NCBI RefSeq assembly: GCF_013408795.1
Contig: NZ_JACCCC010000001.1
Coordinates: 3,410,001-3,474,000 of the forward strand
Length of the DNA: 64,000 bases
Origin: Spinactinospora alkalitolerans
Lineage (GTDB): Bacteria; Actinomycetota; Actinomycetes; Streptosporangiales; Streptosporangiaceae
Direction: 5' to 3'
The notes beneath the pieces are model-generated. The model searched no databases, was not told the origin of the DNA, and saw nothing but the letters and a program-made list of their open reading frames with translations. Of this stretch, positions 50,576-58,025 are shown piece after piece (the first letter of the stretch is position 1; each line of letters opens with the position of its first letter). The translations under genes were made by a program, and so were the position numbers.

Positions 50576-50837
50576 GCCGTCGGGGCGCAGACACCGCAGG
50601 GGGAAGGCACGCCCGGCCTGGAGTTTGAGGTGCTGCCCGGCGGACCCGTGGCCGAGACCGTGCACATCGGGACCTACACCCAGCCGCCCTTGGCCTACAA
50701 TGCCCTCTTCGCCGCCATCCACGAGCGTGGACTGCGCCCGCAGGCGCCCGTACGTGAGGCATACCTCGTCGGACCGGCAGAGGCACCGCAAGAGGAACTG
50801 ATGACCCGGCTGGTCCCCCTCTCGAGGAGAACGCGGC

Positions 50838-51827
50838 ATGATCACGGTAGAAGACATCGATGCCCGCGGTACACAGCACTGCGAGACGACAGCACTGGGG
50901 GTGCTGCTGCGGCACGAAGGACTCGATCTGTCCGAGCCCATGCTCTTCGGTCTCGGCTCCGGCCTGTCCTTCATCTACTGGGACAGCAAGAACATGGGCT
51001 TCCCCTTCCTCGGGGGGCGAGTCAAGCCCTTCGACCTCACCAGAAACCTGGCCGCCATACTCGGGTTGGAACTACTGGTCCAGGAGACCACCTCGCCCCG
51101 CAGGGCATGGGAGAACGTGACGGTTCCCATCGACGCCGGGCACCCGGTCGGGCTGCAGCTCGACAGCTACTACCTGGACTACTTCGGGTCGAAGGTGCAC
51201 TTCGGCGGCCATGTCGTCGCCATGTGCGGCTACGACGAGTACGACGCTTACCTGGTGGACACCGACCGGCAAGGTGGAGCGGTAACCACCAGCCTGACCA
51301 GCCTCGCCCAGGCCAGAGCCGCACGCGGCCCGATGGCCGCCAAGCACCGCTCCTTCACCCTCACCACTCCAAGGAACCCGCCCTCCCCACAGGGTCAGAT
51401 CGTTCCCGCCATCACCGCCTGCGCCGACGCCTTCCTCAACCCGCCCATCGCCAACCTGGGCCACCGAGGCATCGAGAAGACCGGCAAGCTGGTACGCACA
51501 TGGCTCCAGCGCACCGACACCCCGCAGCGGGACCTGCCGCAGGCCGCCCTCTTGATGGAGGAGGCCGGCACAGGTGGCGCCCTGTTCCGCAACCTCTACC
51601 GCGACTTCCTCGCCGAATGCACCGAGCTGCTCGACAGCAGCCACCTGCGCACCGGCCACACGCTGTACACCGAGGCAGCCACCCTGTGGACGGAAGTGGC
51701 AGCACTGATCAAGAAGGCCGGTGAATCAGGCGAGGCGCAATGCCTCGTACAGGCCGGAACGGTCCTCTGCGATCTTTCGCGCATGGAGCGCGAGGCCATG
51801 CAGGCGCTGAGCTGCCTGGAGGCGTGA
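50838..51827 (+). CDS. BtrH-like acyltransferase/papain-fold protein (DUF4872 C-terminus)
   Basis: 329 residues. The N-terminal BtrH_N domain is clear: GTQHCETTALGVLLRHEGLD with C15, FGLGSGLSFIYWDSKNMGFP, and the His-Asp end HFGGHVVAMCGYDEYDAYLV with H125 and D141, a papain-like Cys-His-Asp arrangement. The C-terminal part is a helical DUF4872 domain. BtrH moves an acyl group from a carrier protein to an aminoglycoside in butirosin synthesis, but most relatives are orphans like this one. No carrier protein or aminoglycoside gene is nearby, so its role is unknown. Confidence 0.85.
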   Translation: MITVEDIDARGTQHCETTALGVLLRHEGLDLSEPMLFGLGSGLSFIYWDSKNMGFPFLGGRVKPFDLTRNLAAILGLELLVQETTSPRRAWENVTVPIDAGHPVGLQLDSYYLDYFGSKVHFGGHVVAMCGYDEYDAYLVDTDRQGGAVTTSLTSLAQARAARGPMAAKHRSFTLTTPRNPPSPQGQIVPAITACADAFLNPPIANLGHRGIEKTGKLVRTWLQRTDTPQRDLPQAALLMEEAGTGGALFRNLYRDFLAECTELLDSSHLRTGHTLYTEAATLWTEVAALIKKAGESGEAQCLVQAGTVLCDLSRMEREAMQALSCLEA

Positions 51828-51945
51828 GGCATCAAGCGCGATCCAACCCGACAGTAGTCGTCCGCGTGCATCCGGGTCGCACGTTCGCGCAGCTCATCGG
51901 GTAATTCCTCGGTGCTGCCATGGCTCTCACCCTTCCCGGGAAATC

Positions 51946-51955
51946 GAAGCGTTTC
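51946..51955. promoter_or_regulatory. LacI-type operator copy 1 before rhamnosidase
   Basis: GAAGCGTTTC inside TCGAAGCGTTTCAAG, a near-palindrome with a central CG step. Its centre lies exactly 200 bp upstream of copy 2. The gap 51828-52389 holds no gene, only these sites and a promoter. Confidence 0.55.
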
Positions 51956-52102
51956 AAGTTGTTTTGACGCCAACTCTAGGAGGGAGTACCGACCCGAGCC
52001 AAGGTGGACCGCGACCGCGCGTCACTGCCCCCACACTGGCGTTCATTCGAGACGCACCTCATTCCCTGCACCTTCGCCGAGGGGACGACCGTTACGCAGG
52101 GG

Positions 52103-52132
52103 TTGACGCCGCAATGTGATCGATATTAAGTT
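52103..52132 (+). promoter_or_regulatory. Promoter of the rhamnosidase gene
   Basis: TTGACG at 52103-52108 and TAAGTT at 52127-52132 with an 18-bp spacer, in an AT-rich patch. Operator copy 2 lies 13 bp further on. Confidence 0.5.
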
Positions 52133-52145
52133 TTCGCCAAAATAT

Positions 52146-52155
52146 AAAACGTTTC
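52146..52155. promoter_or_regulatory. LacI-type operator copy 2 before rhamnosidase
   Basis: AAAACGTTTC inside AAAACGTTTCAAC, with the same central CG and the same TTTCAA flank as copy 1. It overlaps the expected start of transcription, the position of a repressor. No LacI gene is adjacent, so the repressor is encoded elsewhere. Confidence 0.55.
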
Positions 52156-52389
52156 AACTCCTCCACGCACCTCACCGCCACTCAGCAACCGTGCGCAGCT
52201 GCCCCCGACATCGCCGCGTTCCTGAGTCACATCGGCGACGTCGGCCACCACGACTGCCAACAACCGCCGGGCTTGAGATCACCCGCCCTCACTCCCACGA
52301 CCGACCTCACCGCAGTGCCGTCGGAGAACCGGTGCCCGCCAGTGCACCGCCAGCCGACGGCGTCCCCCACCCCCATTCGGGAGAGGCCG

Positions 52390-55300
52390 ATGTTGAAACG
52401 CCCACCGCTACCGATGACGCTCGCACTCGTGCTGACGCTGGGACTCTTCGTGGCCCCCATGAACGCTGCCCCGGTCATCGCAGCGGCGACCAAGGTGTCA
52501 CCGATCGACCTGAGAGTGGAGGACGCCCCGAAACCCCTGGGTATCGACGCCGCGCAGCCACGACTGTCGTGGCGTCTGAAGTCCGAGCAGCGCGGCGTCC
52601 GACAGACCGCGTACCAGGTGCAGGTGGCCAGCTCGAAATCGGCCCTGGTCGACGGCGACGCGGACATATGGGACTCCGGCAAGGTCAAGAAGAACGCCTC
52701 TGCGCAGATCCCCTACGCCGGACCGAACCTGGACTCCGCCACGCGCTACCACTGGCGAGTCCGCGTGTGGGACGCGACCGGCGCCAAGACCGAATGGAGC
52801 TCCCCCAGCTGGTGGGAGACAGGGCTGTTCGACGACGCCGCCTGGAAGGGCGCCGACTGGATCAGCCGCGACCTGACCAACCAAGGTCCCGACGCCGACC
52901 ACCCGCCCGCGCCGCGCTTTCGGCACGAGTTCGACTCGAACGGACCGATCGCCAAGGCCCGCCTCTACCTCAGCGGCCTCGGATACTCGGTCGCGCACAT
53001 CAACGGCCGGCGCGTGGGAACATCGGTACTCGATCCCGGGCAGACCGACTACAGCGACACCGCCTTCTACGTGGCCCACGATGTCACCAAGCTCCTGAAC
53101 AAGGGCGAGAACGCGATCGGGGTCGAGCTCGGCCGCGGATTCTACGGCATCAGCACCGAGAACTCCTGGAACTGGAACAGCGCGCCCTGGTGGTCCGATC
53201 CCGAACTCCGCGCCCTGCTGGTCATCACCCACCCCGACGGCTCGACCACCACGATCACGTCGAACGAGGAGTGGCAGACGAGCGACGACGGGCCGACCAG
53301 GTATGACGAGGTCTTCGTCGGCGAGACCTACGACGCACGGCGCGAACAGCCCGGTTGGAGCGGACCGGACTACGACGGCGTAGACGCGTGGGAGTCGGCG
53401 GAGCCGTCGGACGGCCCTGCGGGCAGTCTGCGAGCCCGGCCGCACGAGCCGATCCGTGTCACCGAGACACTCACCCCCGTCGAGATCACCGAGCCCGAGT
53501 CCGGCGTGCACGTGTTCGACCTCGGAGTCCAGATCGCGGGGTGGGCCCGGCTGAAGGTCCACGGAGAGCCCGGAACCGAGGTCACCATGCGCTACGGGGA
53601 GCGGCTCGGGGACGACGGTCTCGTAACGGTCCCGCAGTACGGCAACTTCCACGACGTTCCGCGCGCCCAGACCGACACCTATGTTCTCGGCGGAGGCGGT
53701 GGCCCGGAAGTCTGGGAACCCTCCTACACCTACAAGGGGTTCAGGTTCGTGGAGGTCCGCGGCCTGCCGTCCGAACCCACGACGGAGACCGTCCAGGGTC
53801 GGCGGACACACAACGACTTCGAGTCCATCGGCCACTTCGACAGCGGCTCCGAGCTGCTCAACACCATCCGCGGCAACACACGCCGCGCCCTGCTCAACAA
53901 CCACCAGCACGTCCCCACGGACACCCCCGTTTACGAGAAGGCCGGATGGACGGGCGACGCGCAACTGACGGCCACGACCATGAGCTACGAGTTCGACACG
54001 AGCCGGTTCCACAGGAAATTCCTGGACGACATGCTGGACGCGCAGCGCCCCTCGGGGGAACTTCCCACGATCGTGCCGACTCCCGGCTGGAGCTACGAAG
54101 GCGCCCCCGGGTGGCCGGCCGTCCAAGGCCCCACCCCGGCGTGGGACGTGGCCCTGTTCGTGCTGTCGCGCAACCTGTACGAAATGGAAGGCGACGTCGG
54201 AGTCCTCGAACGCCACTACGGCGGGATGCAGCGCTACTTCTCGTGGCTGGAGTCCCGGGCCGACGCCGACGGCCTGTACCCTGTCGGCCTGGGCGACTGG
54301 CTCGCTCCCGGCGGAAACCCGCCGGAGGGCCCGGTGCTGAGCTCGACGGCCCACGCCTACCGCATGGCGAGCTGGCTGGCCGATACCGCGGAGATCCTCA
54401 ACGACACCGAGCAGGCAACGGCATACCGGACCCGTGCAGGCGAGATCCGCGACGCCTTCAACACGGCGTTCCTCGACAAAGAGGGCGGGCTGTATCAGAC
54501 ACCCGGTGTGAGTGAGTACCGGCAGACGTCGAACATCCTGCCGCTGGCCTTCGGGCTCGTTCCCGAGAAACACGTCGACGAGGTCGCCGACAACCTCGTC
54601 GCCGACATCCGGGACCGCGGCAACCGGCTCGACACGGGTGTCGTCGGCACCCGCTATCTGCTGCCCGTCCTCACTCACCACGGTGAGATCGACGTGGCCT
54701 ACGCGGTGGCGACGCAGACCGAGGAGCCGAGCTGGGGCTACTGGATCGAACTCGGACGCACGTCACTCCAGGAACACTGGCATGCCGACACCCGATCCCT
54801 GAACCACCACTTTTTCGGTTCCATCGGCCATTGGATGTTCGCCGACCTGGCCGGGATCACCGCCGCTGAACCGGGGTATGCGACAGCGAGGATCAAGCCG
54901 CACATTCCCAGTGGGCTGAACCATGCCGAGGCCAGCACTCAGACAGTGCGGGGCGAGGTCGCCTCAAATTGGCGCCGCGACGGTGAAGGCGGCCTGGACC
55001 TGGAGGTTGTCGTTCCGCCCAACGCAACCGGTGAGATACATGTGCCTCTCCTCGGTCGAAGCGCCGAGCATGTCGCGGCGTCCCCCGAGGCCGACTTCGT
55101 CGATGCGCGTGACGGCTACGCGGTTTACAAGGTCGGCTCGGGGAAATGGCGCTTCGTGGTGGCCGACGATGTCAGCGACGTCTGCGTCGATCCACAGCCG
55201 GCAACCGTCGTTTTCGGTGACGTGGACAGCGGCGTCGAGAACCGCACTGTCGCAGGCTCGTGCACCATCAACCACCGGATCCTGGGTGATGGTGACTGGT

Positions 55301-55428
55301 CGAATCACGGCGAATTCGTCAGTCACGTGGCCGATGCGGCCAAGACCCTCCGCTCCGACGGCATCATCAGCCGGCGCGAGTCCTCCACGCTGACCAGCGC
55401 GGCGGCTCGCTCGGACGTCGGTCGATAG
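52390..55428 (+). CDS. Secreted alpha-L-rhamnosidase (GH78) with FIMAH-like C-terminus
   Basis: 1012 residues from ATG 52390 (GAGAGG upstream). A signal peptide is visible (basic start, LPMTLALVLTLGLFVAPM, then an AAPVIAA-type cut). GH78 order follows: N-terminal Fn3-like and carbohydrate-binding domains with RYHWRVRVWDATGAKTEWSS, then LGVQIAGWARLKVHGEPGTE, the catalytic (alpha/alpha)6 barrel with PTDTPVYEKAGWTGDAQL and WGYWIELGRTSLQEHW, and a final beta domain. After about residue 930 an extra stretch ends in FVSHVADAAKTLRSDGIISR then a helical tail, resembling FIMAH domains that attach enzymes to the surface. It would release L-rhamnose from plant glycans outside the cell. Confidence 0.9.
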   Translation: MLKRPPLPMTLALVLTLGLFVAPMNAAPVIAAATKVSPIDLRVEDAPKPLGIDAAQPRLSWRLKSEQRGVRQTAYQVQVASSKSALVDGDADIWDSGKVKKNASAQIPYAGPNLDSATRYHWRVRVWDATGAKTEWSSPSWWETGLFDDAAWKGADWISRDLTNQGPDADHPPAPRFRHEFDSNGPIAKARLYLSGLGYSVAHINGRRVGTSVLDPGQTDYSDTAFYVAHDVTKLLNKGENAIGVELGRGFYGISTENSWNWNSAPWWSDPELRALLVITHPDGSTTTITSNEEWQTSDDGPTRYDEVFVGETYDARREQPGWSGPDYDGVDAWESAEPSDGPAGSLRARPHEPIRVTETLTPVEITEPESGVHVFDLGVQIAGWARLKVHGEPGTEVTMRYGERLGDDGLVTVPQYGNFHDVPRAQTDTYVLGGGGGPEVWEPSYTYKGFRFVEVRGLPSEPTTETVQGRRTHNDFESIGHFDSGSELLNTIRGNTRRALLNNHQHVPTDTPVYEKAGWTGDAQLTATTMSYEFDTSRFHRKFLDDMLDAQRPSGELPTIVPTPGWSYEGAPGWPAVQGPTPAWDVALFVLSRNLYEMEGDVGVLERHYGGMQRYFSWLESRADADGLYPVGLGDWLAPGGNPPEGPVLSSTAHAYRMASWLADTAEILNDTEQATAYRTRAGEIRDAFNTAFLDKEGGLYQTPGVSEYRQTSNILPLAFGLVPEKHVDEVADNLVADIRDRGNRLDTGVVGTRYLLPVLTHHGEIDVAYAVATQTEEPSWGYWIELGRTSLQEHWHADTRSLNHHFFGSIGHWMFADLAGITAAEPGYATARIKPHIPSGLNHAEASTQTVRGEVASNWRRDGEGGLDLEVVVPPNATGEIHVPLLGRSAEHVAASPEADFVDARDGYAVYKVGSGKWRFVVADDVSDVCVDPQPATVVFGDVDSGVENRTVAGSCTINHRILGDGDWSNHGEFVSHVADAAKTLRSDGIISRRESSTLTSAAARSDVGR

Positions 55429-55448
55429 CGCTGTCGCCCCGCCTACTA

Positions 55449-56605
55449 CTGAGCTTTTCGTTAGTTCTGTGGGCGCGAAGAAGGCGATCGTAGGACCCTG
55501 AAGCCATGCCCCTCGCTACCAGATCCGGCACCCCCGCAGAAGCCGTCCCGGCGCTGAGGCGCCCGCAACTGGCCGAGGCCCGGCGCGTCCGCGCCGCCGA
55601 ACTGCTGGAACAAGGCCGCCCTCAAACTGAGATCGCCCGGATACTCGGCGTGACACCGGAAAGCGTGCGGCGCTGGAAGCGCCGATGGGAACAAGGCGGA
55701 ACCGCGGCGCTGCGCCGCCGCCCGGCCACCGGGCGGCCACCCAAGCTGGCCGATGCGCAGGTAGAACAGGTGCGCGCCGTGCTGGAGCAGGGCGCTGTGG
55801 CCCACGGATTCGAATCGGAACTTTGGACCCTGGAGCGGGTAGGGCGTGTCGTGGAGCGCACTACCGGCGTGGCGCTGGCGCGGGCCTCGGTCTGGCGGCT
55901 GCTCACCGTGCGGCTGGGCTGGAGCCTGCAGCGTCCCCAGCGCGTGGCGGCCGAACGCGATGAGTCCGAGATCGCCCGGTGGGTCGCCCACGAGTGGCCG
56001 CGCATTAAAAGGGGGCCGTAGAAAACCGGGCATGGATCGTGTTCTTTGACGAATCGGGCGTGTCGCTGCTGCCGGTCGTGCGCCGAACCTATGCTCCCCG
56101 CGGACGCACGCCCGCGCTGAGGCACCGGCTGAACTGGAAACGTGCCGGCATGGCCGCCGCGCTGGGCTACCACGCCGCCGATGCATGCCGCGGAGCGCGC
56201 TTGTGCTTCGACCTGCGCCCGGGGACCTATGACACCGTCGCGTTGATCGAGGTGCTCGAACAACTCAAGCGGTTCTACCGGGGTGAGCCGGTGGTACTGG
56301 TCTGGGACGGGCTCGGGGCGCACTGGAGCCATGCGATGCGGGACTGGGCGGCGCGGCAGGACTGGCTGACCCTGGAGCGGCTGCCCGCCTATGCTCCCCA
56401 GCTCAACCCGGTGGAGATGCTGTGGTCGGCCATCAAGGCACGGGAGCTGGCCAATGTGGCCGGGGAACATCTGGCCGACGTTGCCGATGCCGCCGAGGCC
56501 GGGATCAACCGGGTGTGTGAGGAGGAGCGGCTTGCCTGGTCGTTCCTGGCCCACACCGGCCTGAAGATCCATACTTCGCGCCCACAGAACTAACGAAAAG
56601 CTCAG
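55449..56605 (+). mobile_element. Intact IS630 insertion sequence
   Basis: A 1157-bp element bounded by perfect inverted repeats that, including the flanking bases, extend over 55446-55480 and 56574-56608 (35 bp each). The ends are CTGAGC and GCTCAG, and each side is flanked by TA (55447-55448 and 56606-56607), the target duplication expected of IS630/Tc1-type elements. It landed 20 bp beyond the rhamnosidase stop and disrupts no recognisable gene. Perfect ends indicate recent insertion. Confidence 0.9.
55506..56593 (+). CDS. IS630 transposase, two frames joined by -1 frameshift
   Basis: Frame one (55506-56021) has the HTH part, with GRPQTEIARILGVTPESVRR, and stops just after EWPRIKRGP. Frame two holds the DDE domain: VFFDESGVSLLP (first D), VVLVWDGLGAHWSHAM (second D) and APQLNPVEMLWSAIKA (E). 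The frames meet at TTAAAAGGGGG near 56005-56015. A -1 slip there gives a continuous protein, KGAVENRAWIVFFDE, as in many IS630 elements. With intact repeats and catalytic residues the element looks active. Confidence 0.85.
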
Positions 56606-56608
56606 TAG

Positions 56609-57106
56609 AGGACGTCTGAAAAGGGTCAGAGCGAGGGGTGGGTCAGGCGGCGCAGCAGGGTCGGGCTCATCGCGAGGTAGATCACGCTCTCCGAGGTCGC
56701 GGATCGCGGCATACAGCTCGACCTTGGACATGGGTGACATCGGCGCTCCCTCATACAGAGCACGCCCCGGCCCCCACCACAAGCAACCACGTGACGTCGA
56801 AATTCACCGGCACCGATCCGCCACGATGCGGCTGCCGTCACCGTTCGCCGACAAACGACGTCACTTCACACGAACAGAACCGAATGGCTATGTCGGTGTC
56901 TGAGGAGAGCACTTATCGATGAGTTCCAGCAGCGCCCAACACGCCAAAGCCTCCCAGGAACCGGGGTGCCGGTAAGGAGCGTGTCACCAGGTACCAACTG
57001 ACCCGCGGGTAACTCAGAGGTTCTCCGGACACCCGGCCCCTGCCGCCGCCACGATGGCCACGTGCACGACCCGATTGCGGGGATGGCGGCGTAAAGGGCG
57101 GTTCGG
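56609..57106. other. Gap without a recognised gene
   Basis: About 500 bp between the IS630 element and the Tn3 remnant. A short minus-strand stretch near 56735, MSKVELYAAIRDL, resembles the start of IS21 IstA proteins but soon loses similarity. Nothing else could be identified; it looks like mobile-element debris. Confidence 0.3.
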
Positions 57107-57790
57107 GTGGCGCGTGATCTGGACCTGGACGAGCTGCTGGACGCGTTCGCCCTGGACACCGACGGCCTGGCGCTGCTGCGCAACAAGAGCGGGCCCACCC
57201 GGCTCGTCTTCGCCGTGGTGCTGCGGTTCCTGCTCTGGCGCGGCCGGTTCCCCGCGGGCGGGGCGAGGTGCCCGACAACGCCGTGGCGCACGTGGCCTTC
57301 CAGGTCGGGGGCGGGGCCTCCGAGGTCGCCTTCTACGACTGGCAGGGCCGGTCGGGCAAGCGCAATCGCTCCGAGATCCGCCGGGCCACCGGCCACCGGT
57401 TTTCGGGAGTGCTCGGTGGCCGACGCGGACAAGATCACGCTGTTGCCGGCCGAGGACGTGTGGGCCGAGGAGCGCTCCTTCGAGCGAGTCCGTGAGCGGA
57501 TGCTCCGGTACCGCCCCCTCCGAGCGCATCAAGCCGCCGGAGAAGTCCCGCATCGAGCGGACCGTGCGGGCCGGGTTGAGCCGGGCCGAGGAGGAGATGA
57601 CGGCCCGGGTAGCCGATCGGATCGGCCCCGATGCTCTGGAGCGGATGAGCGCACTGATCGGGCAGGCCAGCGACTACCCCGATCAGATGGTCAAGTACGC
57701 CACCGCGATCCGGTCGGGCACCGCCTCCACCGAGGCGATCCTGCGCCGCTTCACCCGCAACGCCCCCCACCCCGCCTACGCGGCGATGCT
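57107..57790 (+). pseudogene. Tn3 family transposase, frameshifted with internal deletion
   Basis: The N-terminal DUF4158 part is spread over three frames: LDELLDAFALDTDGLALLRN and GPTRLVFAVVLRFLLWRGRF, then VAHVAFQVGGGASEVAFYDW, then FRECSVADADKITLLPAEDV. After that comes ERIKPPEKSRIERTVRAGLS, and then the frame joins directly to the very C-terminal DDE part QMVKYATAIRSGTASTEAIL then RRFTRNAPHPAYAAMLE. A normal Tn3 transposase is about 1000 residues, so roughly 600 residues in the middle are missing. It is a dead transposon end. Confidence 0.75.
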
Positions 57791-58025
57791 GGAGGCCGGC
57801 CCGGTGTGGACCGGTCAGCGCGTCGCCCTCACCGACTCCGGCATCACCCGGGCCGTCCTCGCCATCGGCCGCGCCGGGTCGAAGGAGAACGCCGCTGTCG
57901 TCGAACGCGTCTTCGACCAGTAGACGTATCACTCCGCCGTGCGACTGGGCCGCGTTCGGGAGAACACCTCCGTCACCGATTGCGATTCGCGCCCTGTCCG
58001 GCGGTCCCGGGGCCGATGCGGCGGT

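Noticed and set aside
56680-56750. IS21 IstA-like start (MSKVELYAAIRDL) on the minus strand
   Set aside because: Similarity covers only about 13 residues and then stops, too little to call a feature.
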